This document shows positions 43,226-52,974 of a stretch of 64,000 bases of DNA, one piece after another. Origin of the DNA: Paenibacillus pectinilyticus (GTDB lineage: Bacteria > Bacillota > Bacilli > Paenibacillales > NBRC-103111); assembly GCF_001700435.1 (NCBI RefSeq), contig NZ_LYPC01000020.1, positions 373,678-437,677 on the forward strand, in the 5' to 3' direction. The notes beneath the pieces were generated by a model. The model worked only from the letters and a program-made list of their open reading frames with translations, did no database searches and was not told the DNA's origin. Position numbers and translations under genes: made by a program. Every line of letters starts with the position of its first letter. Position 1 is the first letter of the stretch.

Positions 43226-44326
43226 ATGAAAGAAAAGCAATTACCGAAATATATACAACTGAAACAGGAAATTTTATCTTGGCTGCATACAGGTAAGCTC
43301 AAACCTAATGATCAGATGCCCTCTGAGAACGAAATTGCCGAGCAATTTCTGATAAGCAGGCAGACGGTTCGTCAAACGTTCGGAGAGCTGGAGAAAGAAG
43401 GCTGGCTGTACCGGATGCAAGGCAAAGGGACATTCGTCTCTACGCCCCAAACTCAAAAATCCCGCGATGTCCAAACGATTGGCATCCTAACAACATATAT
43501 TTCTGACTATATTTTTCCTCATATCGTACGAGGTGCAGAAGCCGCGCTGCGGGCTAGAGGCTATCGGCTGCTGCTGTCTTCCACGGACAATGACAAGGCC
43601 AAAGAACGAGAAAGTTTGGATATGATGATGAGTCAACCTTTGAGCGGACTGATTATTGAACCAACGAAAAGCGCAGAGGGCAACCCGAATCTCAGTTCCT
43701 ATTTATCTTTGGATTATCAACATATCCCGTATCTTATGATCAATGAGCGGTACCCAGAAATGAATTGTCCATCGTTAACGATGGATGATGAAGAGGGTGG
43801 ATATAAGGCTGCACAGCATCTCATAGAGCTTGGGCATCGCCGGTTGGCTGGCTTTTTCAAGACGGATGATTTACAAGGTGTGAATCGGTTAAAAGGCTTT
43901 ATCCGTGCGCATCAGCATTATCAAGTCCCGCTGCTCCCCGAATTCGTCATTCACTATACGACAGAGGAAAAACGCGAGAAACCGTACGTAAGTGCGATTG
44001 CGATGCTGGAGCAAAGTGACGCGCAGGCTCAGCCGACGGCCTTCGTTTGCTATAATGATGAGCTCGCGATTCATTTGTTAGAGGCTGTACGTACCACTGG
44101 ATTGCAGGTTCCGAAGGATGTTTCGCTCATTGGGTTTGATGACTCAACACTTGCTACTGCGACCGAAGTGAAATTGACATCCCTTTCCCATCCGAAAACC
44201 GAGCTTGGCAGTGATGCAGTGGGTATTTTGCTTGATATGATTGAGAATAAACGCGCTAGCGGCAGCGAAACAGGTAAAGTGTACAAGCCTGAATTAATTA
44301 TTCGGGCGTCAACGATTCGCATTTAA
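43226..44326 (+). CDS. GntR/LacI hybrid transcriptional regulator (AraR-like)
   Basis: A 366-residue sugar-responsive regulator: GntR-type winged helix at residues 1-72 (LPKYIQLKQEILSWLHTGKL, SENEIAEQFLISRQTVRQTF, GKGTFVS) joined to a LacI-type periplasmic-binding fold (about 82-366, with IGILTTYISDYIFPHIVRGA and FVCYNDELAI). This hybrid is the AraR architecture. The next gene is an aldose epimerase, which fits control of sugar use; no arabinose genes are in view, so the effector is unknown. Confidence 0.92.
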   Translation: MKEKQLPKYIQLKQEILSWLHTGKLKPNDQMPSENEIAEQFLISRQTVRQTFGELEKEGWLYRMQGKGTFVSTPQTQKSRDVQTIGILTTYISDYIFPHIVRGAEAALRARGYRLLLSSTDNDKAKERESLDMMMSQPLSGLIIEPTKSAEGNPNLSSYLSLDYQHIPYLMINERYPEMNCPSLTMDDEEGGYKAAQHLIELGHRRLAGFFKTDDLQGVNRLKGFIRAHQHYQVPLLPEFVIHYTTEEKREKPYVSAIAMLEQSDAQAQPTAFVCYNDELAIHLLEAVRTTGLQVPKDVSLIGFDDSTLATATEVKLTSLSHPKTELGSDAVGILLDMIENKRASGSETGKVYKPELIIRASTIRI

Positions 44327-44473
44327 TTTTCAAGCGAAGTCACATTTGTCTATATTTTCGCAATTTACGTCCATTGACTTTGTTCACAAAGTTGGGCTAA
44401 AGTGAAATCAAAGTGTCTGTCCATCGATTGGCTGGACTCCGCACAAGCAGTTAACTAGGAGGAGAAGAAGAGG

Positions 44474-45475
44474 ATGTCTACAAAAGCGTATGAAGGAACG
44501 TACAACGGAGAACAAGCAATTTGGTTACAGGCTGGACGTTATGAAGCGGTAGTTTTGCCGGAAGTTGGGGCAAATCTCATCGCTTTTCGTGATATAGAGA
44601 AAGAATATCGCTTCTTACGCGAGCCAGCGATGGAGGAAATGGAAGCGTTTAAAGAACGCCCAATCGTTCACGGCATTCCCGTATTATTTCCGCCGAACCG
44701 TTATGAAGATGGGAAGTTTCCTTGGAAAGGGAAAGTGTTTCAATTCCCGGTGAATGAACCCAAAACAGGCAATCACCTGCACGGATTTGTACACAATATT
44801 CCATGGGCTGTTGAGAATTTCAGCGCAGATGAACAAGGGAGCCGTGTTTCATTAGCTTTGCGCGTGCGCGAAGGGCATTCGGTTCATGAATTTCTGCCTT
44901 TTGACTTCACGATTCGCTTGAGCTACACCTTGAATGAGCAAGGTTTGCATCAACAAATTTCCGTACATAATGATGGACAAGAAGCTATGCCGTGTTTGCT
45001 GGCATTCCATACAACGATTAATGCGCCGTTTGCAGTCAACAGCCAACCGTCCGATTATTCGTTCCAAATGACGATCGGTGAGCGTTGGGCATTGAACGAT
45101 CGGATGCTTCCGACGGGTGAGTATCAAGCACTTTCCGCCGATGAAGAGAAGATGAAAGTAGGCGGTTTGTCGCCATTCTTCGAAGGCATGGATAATCATT
45201 ATACAAGTGTGCCACAAAATAGCCGCAACTTCATGGCATTGACAGATGCACGTGAAGGCATCAAACTAGTCTATGATGTAGGAACATCCTATAAACAGTG
45301 GATGATCTGGAACAACGGCAAGACAGAAGGGTTCTTCTGCCCAGAGCCGCAGATGAATTTGGTTAATGCACCGAACGTTGATTTACCTGCGGACCAGATA
45401 GGTTTAGTTTCGTTGGAGCCAGGCGAAGTTTGGGAAGAAACAGCTCGGTTATATACGATTCAAGTCGCGAAATAA
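44474..45475 (+). CDS. Aldose 1-epimerase-like mutarotase
   Basis: A 333-residue galactose-mutarotase-fold protein that would interconvert sugar anomers. Conserved elements are NRYEDGKFPWKGK, NHLHGFVHNIPW with the active-site His, LLAFHTTINAPF, and CPEPQMNLVNAPN with the catalytic acidic residue region. AGGAGGAG precedes ATG 44474. A possible promoter is TTGACT (44374) with TAAAGT 18 bases on. Adjacent to the sugar-type regulator, so probably in its regulon. Confidence 0.88.
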   Translation: MSTKAYEGTYNGEQAIWLQAGRYEAVVLPEVGANLIAFRDIEKEYRFLREPAMEEMEAFKERPIVHGIPVLFPPNRYEDGKFPWKGKVFQFPVNEPKTGNHLHGFVHNIPWAVENFSADEQGSRVSLALRVREGHSVHEFLPFDFTIRLSYTLNEQGLHQQISVHNDGQEAMPCLLAFHTTINAPFAVNSQPSDYSFQMTIGERWALNDRMLPTGEYQALSADEEKMKVGGLSPFFEGMDNHYTSVPQNSRNFMALTDAREGIKLVYDVGTSYKQWMIWNNGKTEGFFCPEPQMNLVNAPNVDLPADQIGLVSLEPGEVWEETARLYTIQVAK

Positions 45476-45579
45476 GCGATTCGTTAAGGAATGACAGCAC
45501 CCCCTTTGATGCATGGCGTGAATCCGATGGGAGGATCGACTTGCATGGAGGGGGTATTTTGATCAATGGAGGTGTACAT

Positions 45580-45753
45580 ATGGGAAAGTGGGATCACTTG
45601 GATCGGGAGCAGCTGATCGAGAAAGTGGAGGTAATATCGCTTGAAAATGAAAAATTGAAGGCGGAAATTGCGCGACTACGAGGCGTGAAACGCCCACCAT
45701 CTGGCTCAATGGACAGCATGTCCACCAAATTGAAGGAAGCTTTGCGCGAATAA
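45580..45753 (+). CDS. Small coiled-coil protein, 57 residues
   Basis: A short charged protein, WDHLDREQLIEKVEVISLEN then KLKAEIARLR, that should form a leucine-zipper-like coiled coil, with a Ser/Met/Lys tail. ATG 45580 has TGGAGGTG six bases upstream; longer open sequence before it lacks a site. Unknown function. Confidence 0.65.
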   Translation: MGKWDHLDREQLIEKVEVISLENEKLKAEIARLRGVKRPPSGSMDSMSTKLKEALRE

Positions 45754-45843
45754 TTGCGATAACCAAAGTGCGAATTACTGTCTCGGTTCGACAAAGTGGA
45801 TGGGATTCGCTATAATGAAAACTGGCAAAAGGAGGGAACTGAC

Positions 45844-46191
45844 ATGAGTGAAACGAATTTGAATGAAACATTACCGCCAAAAACGTGTTCCATCGATCGT
45901 CTTGTTACGAAGGAAGCGGAAGTAAGCAAGGTTCTTGCGGGCCAAAAAACAGCATGTCGTCGTAATGGACGTTATGCAGATATCGGTGAAACGATGGAGT
46001 TGGAAGGTACGTCATTTACAGTAACGAATGTGTACCAACAAGCTTTGGGCGATCTTACACCTGAACATGCGAAAATGGAAGGTCACGAGACTGTTGATGA
46101 GTATCGCGACAGTATTCTTGCTATTCATCCGGGTATGCCTTGGCTGCCACAGATGAAAGTCTGGGTACACGAATTTCAAAAAGCAGAATAA
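45844..46191 (+). CDS. ASCH-domain-like protein
   Basis: A 115-residue protein that resembles the ASCH/PUA-like fold used in RNA-related proteins: SIDRLVTKEAEVSKVLAGQK, then TACRRNGRYADIGETMEL and the strand FTVTNVYQQALGDLT, ending in MKVWVHEFQ. Basic and aromatic residues line the predicted beta-barrel. ATG 45844 has a near-perfect AAAGGAGG. Ends at a hairpin terminator. Confidence 0.7.
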   Translation: MSETNLNETLPPKTCSIDRLVTKEAEVSKVLAGQKTACRRNGRYADIGETMELEGTSFTVTNVYQQALGDLTPEHAKMEGHETVDEYRDSILAIHPGMPWLPQMKVWVHEFQKAE

Positions 46192-46198
46192 AACAAAG

Positions 46199-46231
46199 AA
46201 CCGTGTGGATCCTAGATTCACACGGTTCTCT
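46199..46231 (+). terminator. Terminator after the ASCH-like gene
   Basis: GAACCGTGTGGATC and GATTCACACGGTTC form a stem around a CTA loop, followed by TCTC; only a weak T tail. Confidence 0.72.
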
Positions 46232-46249
46232 CACATCAGCATAGAACGG

Positions 46250-46696
46250 ATGGTTAAATTGTCTTGGTACATCATCATGCTTTATATTCATATTTTTAGT
46301 GTTGTGTTAAGTATAGGGCCTTATTTTGTGTTATTCCCATTACTTGCTCTTATTCGCAGAGCGCCATTTGAACAGCTCCCCGATTATCTAGAGCCTTTCC
46401 GGATTACGGTGAGACTCACTAAACATGCCGGTCATGTGCTGGTAGCTACAGGGATTCTTCTAACGTGGATTACCGCTTGGACGTGGGATACCTCATGGAT
46501 TGTCGCCACCGTACTCATCATGGTTGCCTCGTTATATTTCATTGCACGTGCCTTTTCACCCTTACTCCGCCAGCTCAAAGCCCCGCATGAAGATCGTGAC
46601 TCCATCGTCAACAAGCTTCGTAAAGCGCTAATCCTGTATGTGATCATTACGCTCGCGATGATGTGGTTCATGGTGTCCAAGCCGACGATTTGGTGA
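46250..46696 (+). CDS. Four-helix membrane protein, unknown
   Basis: A 148-residue integral membrane protein with helices at about residues 5-30, 55-75, 82-100 and 125-144. A conserved-looking HIFSVVLSIGPYFVLFPLLA first helix and HAGHVLVATGILLTWI second recall DUF2269-type membrane proteins, which bear paired histidines in the helices. The start is uncertain: ATG 46250 has only a weak site, and the frame is open upstream into the terminator at 46199. Confidence 0.62.
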   Translation: MVKLSWYIIMLYIHIFSVVLSIGPYFVLFPLLALIRRAPFEQLPDYLEPFRITVRLTKHAGHVLVATGILLTWITAWTWDTSWIVATVLIMVASLYFIARAFSPLLRQLKAPHEDRDSIVNKLRKALILYVIITLAMMWFMVSKPTIW

Positions 46697-46727
46697 GTAG
46701 GAGCAGAATAAACGATATCCTAACAAA

Positions 46728-47423
46728 TTATGGTTTTTTCGCGAACATCACCACGAAATTATAGGACTTGTAAACACAATCCACTTCCTCGAAACCACAG
46801 TCCCGGAGCCAACTAAGCTGCGTATCGAGCGGAGCCATTTTATCCAGCTTCGTCCGTTCATAGGCAGCTTGAAGTGCTTCTTGGGACAGGTCTGTCGCTT
46901 CAATCTTGGCAACCCAATCTGACCGGTATAACTTGTCGATGAAGGGGGTTTGACCTAAGACTTGATCGGCGTTTACGAATATGCCGCCAGGCTTTAAAAG
47001 CTTGAAAATACGTGTAAATAAGGCCTGTTTAGCCTCATCTTCCAAATGATGAATGGAGAGGGAGGAGATGATGGCATCGAACGGTTCGGGTGCATCGAAA
47101 GACGAGTAATCGTCGGCCACATAAGTGATTTTAGCTTCGCTATGAGCGAAACGTTCTTTGGCAATGTCGAGCATCCCGGTCGATAGGTCAATTAATGTTA
47201 GTTGGGCTTGCGGATACGATTGCAGGACATAGGATGAAAAGAGACCTGTTCCTGCGCCTAAATCGAGGATCCGTGGGGCTTCTGTATCTAGCTGAACTAA
47301 GGCGGCCGCCGTATTGTAGAAATCATCAAAACAAGGAATCAGTTTTCTCCGCTGACTATCGTATTTCTGGGCAATTTCATCGAATTTGGTTAAAATGTGA
47401 TGCTTGTTGTTGTCGGTGTTCAT
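46728..47423 (-). CDS. Class I SAM-dependent methyltransferase
   Basis: A 231-residue Rossmann-fold methyltransferase. Motif I ILDLGAGTGLFSSYVL, motif II LTLIDLSTGMLDIAK, and IISSLSIHHLEDEAKQALF with LKPGGIFVNADQ as motifs IV-VI are clear. The N-terminal FDEIAQKYDSQRRKLIP is common to small-molecule methyltransferases of the UbiE/TrmR-like type. Substrate unknown. GGAGTG lies ten bases before ATG 47423. Confidence 0.9.
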   Translation of the reverse strand: MNTDNNKHHILTKFDEIAQKYDSQRRKLIPCFDDFYNTAAALVQLDTEAPRILDLGAGTGLFSSYVLQSYPQAQLTLIDLSTGMLDIAKERFAHSEAKITYVADDYSSFDAPEPFDAIISSLSIHHLEDEAKQALFTRIFKLLKPGGIFVNADQVLGQTPFIDKLYRSDWVAKIEATDLSQEALQAAYERTKLDKMAPLDTQLSWLRDCGFEEVDCVYKSYNFVVMFAKKP

Positions 47424-47573
47424 AGATGAATCACTCCATTTCCATTTATTGGGTCATGTACTCTGTGCTCTTAGTGTAATAGGGAGAACGGAAAATATCC
47501 AAGACTTAAAAGGAATGACGTTATAGGTAATACCTATTGTTCTTGAAACACCTATAGTTTAATTTGGTGTGTG

Positions 47574-48005
47574 TTAGGCGCGAGCTCGTCGCAGTAATAC
47601 ATTTATAACTTCAGAGAAGACAAGTCCAATGGCGATGGCACCTGAGACCAGAAAAGCTTTAGCAGCCAGCTGCACAGCGACATCATAATGATTTTGTACG
47701 ACATTACGCATGGCGTCATAGGCCAGTCCACCCGGAACTAGCGGGATAATGCCGGAGACGCTGAATACGATGACGGGTGTTTTATAGATTTTAGCAAAAA
47801 ACTGACTAATAATGGTTACAACAAAGGACGCAATCAGTGTGGCCAAGATAGGGTCTACCAGTGCCTGTTGAAAAGAGAAATAGAGCATCCAGCCAATCAT
47901 ACCGACGAAACCGCACTGCACAAGCGTTCTTCGAGGTACATTAAACAGAATGCCAAAAGCTGATGTCGCAATGAAGCTCGTCAGGAGTTGTTCAATCATT
48001 TCCAC
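47574..48005 (-). CDS. Threonine/serine exporter, small subunit (ThrE C-half, YjjB-like)
   Basis: A 143-residue membrane protein equal to the C-terminal half of ThrE, with about four to five helices (LLTSFIATSAFGILFNVPRR, GIIPLVPGGLAYDAMRNVV). In Gram-positive actinobacteria ThrE is one protein; here, as with Escherichia coli YjjP/YjjB, it is split. GTG 48005 follows GGAGGAAG and overlaps the larger subunit by ten bases. Confidence 0.88.
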   Translation of the reverse strand: MEMIEQLLTSFIATSAFGILFNVPRRTLVQCGFVGMIGWMLYFSFQQALVDPILATLIASFVVTIISQFFAKIYKTPVIVFSVSGIIPLVPGGLAYDAMRNVVQNHYDVAVQLAAKAFLVSGAIAIGLVFSEVINVLLRRARA

Positions 48006-48790
48006 GCTAGACTTCCTCCCCCTCGATAAAAGGTCAACACAAACGCAATTCCCGCCCCGATGGCAAAAGCCGTCAAAAACGCTTCAGCGCCTTTGGATAC
48101 GCCAGATACGAAGTGCCCCGCCATTAAATCACGCACGGCATTTGTAATGAGAAGCCCAGGAACAAGCGGCATGACAGAGCCGATAATAATAGTATCGAGA
48201 TTATGTCCGAGACCGATTTTGACCGTGAGATAAGCCATAAATCCGATGATCAGAGAGGCGAGAAATTCGGCAAAGAATTTGATCGGCACTAATCGATGGA
48301 AATAGGTTAAGGAGATCGTACCTGCGCCGCCAGCCAGAAAAGCGGGTATGAAATCCGACCATTTACCTTGAAACATAATGAGAAAACAGCCGCTTGCTAT
48401 CGCTGCGACGAGCGTTTGGAACCAAGTAGGATATCTGCGTTTATCCGCTTGGATTTGTTCAAGCAATTGAAGTGCTTCACTCGGAGTGAGCTCACCTTGG
48501 CTGATGCGTCTGGATATGGCATTAACGACCGTTACTTTACGCAAATCCGTTGAGCGGGAAGAGATACGAATCAGCTTGGTCGTTTGTTCAGGTCCATCTA
48601 AGGAGAAAATAATGCCAGTAGGCGTCACGAAACTATGAGACTCCGGAATCCCGAAGGCTTCGGCCACGCGAGACATGGTGTCTTCGACACGGTACGTTTC
48701 ACCGCCGTTTTCCAGCATGATTTTACCTGCGAGAAGGCACACTTGTGCGATTTCATAATTCGTAGAAGCAGGCTGCGCCAGAGCGTCCAA
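47996..48790 (-). CDS. Threonine/serine exporter, large subunit (ThrE N-half, YjjP-like)
   Basis: A 264-residue protein: a cytoplasmic N-terminal domain (about residues 10-110) carrying the family block VCLLAGKIMLENGGETYRVE and FVTPTGIIFSL, then about five helices with VMPLVPGLLITNAVRDLMAG. Together with the overlapping small subunit it should form an exporter of threonine and serine. The start is TTG 48790, close behind a GGAAGG; this is uncertain, as the spacing is short. Confidence 0.88.
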   Translation of the reverse strand: MDALAQPASTNYEIAQVCLLAGKIMLENGGETYRVEDTMSRVAEAFGIPESHSFVTPTGIIFSLDGPEQTTKLIRISSRSTDLRKVTVVNAISRRISQGELTPSEALQLLEQIQADKRRYPTWFQTLVAAIASGCFLIMFQGKWSDFIPAFLAGGAGTISLTYFHRLVPIKFFAEFLASLIIGFMAYLTVKIGLGHNLDTIIIGSVMPLVPGLLITNAVRDLMAGHFVSGVSKGAEAFLTAFAIGAGIAFVLTFYRGGGSLAWK

Positions 48791-49049
48791 ATCCTTCCAT
48801 GAGAGAGTTTATTGACCATAGTATAAATGAAAAGGTCATGTTTTGAAAATCAGTGATGATCTAGGTTCGCCATTTCTGACAATGAATGTCTGTCCATCTA
48901 TGCTATAATTTAGCAACGCTAAGCTCACTGCCTACACTGTAAATGTACTCACAGATGCGTTAGTTAACAGCTCGGTCATTAGCTATGCGACAGCAAGAAG
49001 CATGACAATGGGTGATAAATAGAATAAACATCAAGCAGAGGAGAACCAT

Positions 49050-49601
49050 ATGCCCCAATATATCGCGTTATTGCGTGGAATTAATGTAAGTGGTCAGAAA
49101 ATTATTAAAATGGACAAACTGCGAAGCCTATTCGAGTCCTTGGGCTTTACGAAGGTGAGTACATACATTCAGAGTGGGAATGTGATTTTTGAAAGTGATG
49201 AGATGGACCCTAAGGTACTGCGTGACCGGATCGTTCAAGAGCTTTTGACCCAACTTACCTTCGATATTCCTGTGATTATTCGTACGCCGATTGAGTTACA
49301 AGAAGTAGTTCAACACTCACCATACCCGACAGTAAATGCGGATGCCAATGAGCAAAGGTACGTAACCTTGTTGTCACAAGCTCCAACAGATGCCGCGCTC
49401 GTGAAATTGCTGACCGCTCAAAGTGAGGTCGACGAATATCAAGTAAGGGGACTCACTGTTTACTTGCTCATTCGTAAAAACTACGGAGATTCCAAGTTTA
49501 GTAATAACTTTATCGAGAAGAAGTTAGGCGTGGCGGCCACTACGAGGAACTGGGAAACGGTGAATAAGTTGATCCAGCTGGCGGGAGACGCTGCAGAGTA
49601 A
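49050..49601 (+). CDS. DUF1697-family protein
   Basis: A 183-residue protein of the DUF1697 family, recognised by the start YIALLRGINVSGQKIIKMD, the YIQSGNVIFES strand and the C-terminal FSNNFIEKKLGVAATTRNW, all close to the family consensus. Function unknown. GCAGAGGAG precedes ATG 49050. Monocistronic, with a possible TATAAT -10 far upstream at about 48902. Confidence 0.9.
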   Translation: MPQYIALLRGINVSGQKIIKMDKLRSLFESLGFTKVSTYIQSGNVIFESDEMDPKVLRDRIVQELLTQLTFDIPVIIRTPIELQEVVQHSPYPTVNADANEQRYVTLLSQAPTDAALVKLLTAQSEVDEYQVRGLTVYLLIRKNYGDSKFSNNFIEKKLGVAATTRNWETVNKLIQLAGDAAE

Positions 49602-49878
49602 TGCGGGTGACTGGATTTGGGGAAATGGTTGTTTGAATTTCGCAACGGATTTTTAGGGGATTAACCTGCATTATCGCTGGAATTCGCTGGTTAGTATTTA
49701 GCTACTTTAAAATCGTGGCTTATATGGTGGTCGGTAGGAGCAAAAGCTACTATGAATTTGAGGTTATGTAATGATAAATGGGATTATTTGCATAGTCAGC
49801 ATGAGGATGGGGGAGCCTTAGGAGATCAACCAATGAACATGGATAGCGTGTTCATACAAAGGAAGGCGAACTTATCTT
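49602..49878. other. Intergenic region with partial repeat
   Basis: 277 bases with no gene. The stretch GGGATTAACCTGCATTATCG near 49657-49676 shares ATTA-ACCTGCAT with the palindromic intergenic repeats at 60009-60198 and may be a decayed copy. AAGGAAGG at 49860-49867 is the likely ribosome binding site of the next gene. Confidence 0.35.
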
Positions 49879-50712
49879 ATGTTCTTGTGGATCAACAAAG
49901 GAAGTCTTCTTGGTAGCATGGTGCTGAAAGGACTAGTGCGTGTTAAAACCACGCGAGCACTCCTTCTCGCGTCGCTCCTGCTGGCGTGCTCCGCTGCGCC
50001 CGCGCAAACACCGGCCTCCGCGGCGGAGGCCAAACCGCACGGGATCGCCATCCCCGTGCTGAACTACCACAGCATCGGGGTGGCCACGGGGAACACGTAC
50101 GTGCTCCACCCCGATACGTTCGCGCGCCAAATGGACTATTTGGCCGCGCATCACTTCACCCCCTTGACGCTGGCCGAATTCGCCAGCGTCCTTGAGCACA
50201 AGCAGCCGTCACCAGCACACCCCGTGTTGCTCACGTTCGATGACGGCTATGCGAACAATGCGGAGGTGGCGCTGCCTATCCTCCAGAAGCACGACTTTCC
50301 GGCGACAATTTACCTGTCGACCGCACTCGTTCATACGCCAGGTTATCTAACCTGGCAGCAAGTCAAGCAGCTGAGCGCAGCAGGGTGGGATGTCGCGTCG
50401 CATACGATGACGCATCCTCACCTGCCAAAGCTCAGCAAGAAGGAGCAGCACGAAGAGATTTTGAATTCGCGCGCTATCATTGAACATGAGCTGGGAAACC
50501 AACCAGCGAACACGTTCGCTTATCCGTACGGCGAGTACAATCGTGCGACATTGCGGATTTTGAAGAAAGCACAATTCCACTACGCTTTCACAACGCAAGA
50601 GGGGTGGGCAACCTCCGAACAACCTCCGCTAGAGCTGCACAGAATCGTGGTAGACAGCCAAAAACCATTCGAAGATTGGGTGCATGCACTAACGGAGCCA
50701 ACAGCAAAGTAA
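49879..50712 (+). CDS. Polysaccharide deacetylase (NodB homology), exported
   Basis: A 277-residue secreted or membrane-anchored carbohydrate esterase family 4 protein. A signal-like segment (TTRALLLASLLLACSAAPAQ, about residues 24-43) contains an LLAC that could be a lipobox. NodB motif 1 is LLTFDDGYANN and motif 2 SHTMTHPHL, giving the Asp-His-His metal triad; FAYPYGEYN is motif 3. Likely acts on peptidoglycan or an exopolysaccharide. The start is uncertain (ATG 49879, ATG 49918 or GTG 49936). The first third is much richer in G+C than the surroundings. Confidence 0.88.
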   Translation: MFLWINKGSLLGSMVLKGLVRVKTTRALLLASLLLACSAAPAQTPASAAEAKPHGIAIPVLNYHSIGVATGNTYVLHPDTFARQMDYLAAHHFTPLTLAEFASVLEHKQPSPAHPVLLTFDDGYANNAEVALPILQKHDFPATIYLSTALVHTPGYLTWQQVKQLSAAGWDVASHTMTHPHLPKLSKKEQHEEILNSRAIIEHELGNQPANTFAYPYGEYNRATLRILKKAQFHYAFTTQEGWATSEQPPLELHRIVVDSQKPFEDWVHALTEPTAK

Positions 50713-50863
50713 GCGAAATTTTTCAGAACTCGTGTGGCGGGCGTGTCGAGTCAATTTATACACACTCTAAGTTTAATAGTGGATTTACCTAGGTTTTTGA
50801 GTATAATCGTAGATAGAGTTGATAACCACTTTCACTATAAAATGTCGTTTAAGGAGTCGTACA

Positions 50864-51796
50864 ATGTCAAAAACACTTATTTTCGGACATAAAAATCCGG
50901 ACACTGATTCAATCACATCCGCAATTGCTTATGCTGCATTGAAAACGAAATTAGGTCAAGAAGTTGAAGCGGTTCGTTTAGGATCCATTAACGGCGAAAC
51001 ACAATTCGCACTTGATACGTTTAAAGTAGCCGCTCCACGTGAAGTTCAAACCGTTGCAAACGAAGCAGAAAATGTAATCTTGGTTGACCATGTTGAGCGC
51101 CAACAAAGCGCTAGCGACATCGATCAAGTACGCGTTGTGGAAGTCATCGACCACCACCGTATTGCGAACTTCGAAACAAGCCATCCGCTTTACTACCGTG
51201 CAGAGCCGGTTGGGTGTACAGCAACGATTCTAAATAAATTGTACAAAGAGAACGGCGTTGCCATCGATAAAGACATCGCTGGTTTGATGCTTTCTGCCAT
51301 CATTTCTGATTCCTTGTTATTCAAATCCCCGACTTGCACAGAGCAAGATGTCGCTGCTGCTCGTGAGCTAGCTGCAATTGCTGGTGTAGACGCTGAAGTG
51401 TACGGTCTGAACATGCTGAAAGCTGGCGCAGATCTAAGCGACAAAACGGTGGCACAATTGATCTCTTTGGATGCGAAAGAATTCCAGATGGGCAGTTACA
51501 AAGCTGAAATCGCACAAGTTAACGCAGTTGACGTGAACGATGTTCTTTCCCAACAATCAGAAATCGAAACAGCTCTTCAAGCAATCATTGCGGAGAAAAA
51601 CTTGGACTTGTTCTTGTTCGTTGTTACGGACATTTTGAACAATGATTCGGTGGGGCTTGCTCTTGGACGCAAAGCGGATGCGGTTGAGAAAGCTTACAAC
51701 GTAACGCTTGTTGACAACAAAGCCGTTCTTAAAGGCGTAGTATCCCGTAAATCTCAAATCGTTCCTGTCCTTACAGACATTTTCAACAACCTGTAG
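50864..51796 (+). CDS. ppaC: Manganese-dependent inorganic pyrophosphatase
   Basis: Hydrolyses pyrophosphate to drive biosynthesis. The 310-residue product is the standard family II length. DHH-superfamily motifs are present: [11 protein letters not shown] (first His and Asps), VDHVERQ, and [10 protein letters not shown]; the C-terminal substrate domain ends in [13 protein letters not shown] 50864 has AAGGAG eight bases upstream; the longer frame from 50819 has none. TATAAT lies at 50802-50807. Monocistronic. Confidence 0.97.
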   Translation: MSKTLIFGHKNPDTDSITSAIAYAALKTKLGQEVEAVRLGSINGETQFALDTFKVAAPREVQTVANEAENVILVDHVERQQSASDIDQVRVVEVIDHHRIANFETSHPLYYRAEPVGCTATILNKLYKENGVAIDKDIAGLMLSAIISDSLLFKSPTCTEQDVAAARELAAIAGVDAEVYGLNMLKAGADLSDKTVAQLISLDAKEFQMGSYKAEIAQVNAVDVNDVLSQQSEIETALQAIIAEKNLDLFLFVVTDILNNDSVGLALGRKADAVEKAYNVTLVDNKAVLKGVVSRKSQIVPVLTDIFNNL

Positions 51797-51818
51797 GTTA
51801 CATAGCAGCATAGACGAA

Positions 51819-51853
51819 CACCGTTCATTCGATAATGAACGGTGTTTCTTTAT
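51819..51853 (+). terminator. Terminator of ppaC
   Basis: AACACCGTTCATT (51819-51831), loop CGAT, AATGAACGGTGTT (51836-51848), then TCTTTA. Confidence 0.9.
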
Positions 51854-51919
51854 ATTTTGGAGTTACTCGTAACATTTGGTATGATAAGAAGATAATTGGA
51901 GAAAGAGGTGGAGCAAATC

Positions 51920-52903
51920 ATGAATGATCACAATCAAGGCACTAATTTAGATAAAGCTACATTTGCAGGAGGCTGTTTCTGGTGTATGGTAACACCATTT
52001 GAGTCGCTGCCTGGTATTATTTCCGTCGTTTCCGGCTATATTGGCGGGCATACGAGCAATCCAACCTACGAGGAAGTGTGTTCAGAGACGACTGGCCATG
52101 CGGAAGCGGTACAGATTACGTTCGACCCTGAACTATATCCTTATGAGAAATTATTAGATACGTACTGGCGCCAAATTGATCCAACCGATGCGGGAGGTCA
52201 GTTTCATGATCGCGGTTCATCGTACCGGACATCGATTTTTGCCCACAGCGACGAGCAGCTAGTTAAAGCGGAAGCTTCCAAACAAGCGCTGCAGGATAGC
52301 GGTCGCTTCGATCGTCCAATCGTCACGGAAATCGTGCGCATAGATGCCGAGTCTTTTTATCCAGGGGAAGAGTATCACCAAGATTATCATCACAAAAATC
52401 CGCTCCGATACAAAGCGTACCGCAAAGGCTCTGGTCGCGACGCGTACATTTCACAATATTGGAACACAGCTAAAGATAAAGAAGAACGCAAGAAAAAGCT
52501 TACACCGATCCAATTCGCGGTTACACAGAACAATGCAACGGAGCGCCCTTTTGAGAATGAATTCCATGATTCCCACGAGAAAGGTCTGTATGTCGATATC
52601 GTTTCCGGCGAACCCTTATTCACTTCTTATGATAAATTCGATTCTGGATGCGGCTGGCCGAGCTTCACGCAGCCTTTATTCGAAGGACATGTGAAAGAGG
52701 TCACGGATACAAGTCATTTCATGATACGTACGGAGGTCAGAAGCACGGAGGCGGATTCGCATCTTGGGCACGTTTTTAACGATGGTCCTGGCCCGAATGG
52801 TCTGCGATATTGCATCAATTCAGCTGCATTGCGCTTTATCCCTTTTGCTGATATGGAGAAAGAAGGCTACGGAGCTTACTTGCGTTTCTTTGAAGGGAAG
52901 TAA
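51920..52903 (+). CDS. msrAB: Bifunctional peptide methionine sulfoxide reductase MsrA/MsrB
   Basis: A 327-residue fusion repairing both sulfoxide diastereomers of methionine. MsrA occupies about residues 12-165, with the nucleophile in GGCFWCMV; MsrB about 180-325, with the catalytic Cys in [13 protein letters not shown] and SGCGWPSF before it. The two CxxC zinc motifs of many MsrB proteins are absent, so this is the zinc-free type. No signal peptide. ATG 51920 has GAGGTGG nine bases upstream; TTG 51896 is the frame's first start. A multicopper oxidase gene follows. Confidence 0.96.
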   Translation: MNDHNQGTNLDKATFAGGCFWCMVTPFESLPGIISVVSGYIGGHTSNPTYEEVCSETTGHAEAVQITFDPELYPYEKLLDTYWRQIDPTDAGGQFHDRGSSYRTSIFAHSDEQLVKAEASKQALQDSGRFDRPIVTEIVRIDAESFYPGEEYHQDYHHKNPLRYKAYRKGSGRDAYISQYWNTAKDKEERKKKLTPIQFAVTQNNATERPFENEFHDSHEKGLYVDIVSGEPLFTSYDKFDSGCGWPSFTQPLFEGHVKEVTDTSHFMIRTEVRSTEADSHLGHVFNDGPGPNGLRYCINSAALRFIPFADMEKEGYGAYLRFFEGK

Positions 52904-52974
52904 TATTTTCAGGTAAGTCCCGAGACTAGGCGCATACATTGAGATATGGAGCGTTGAAGCGGGAGGGAGTTGCC

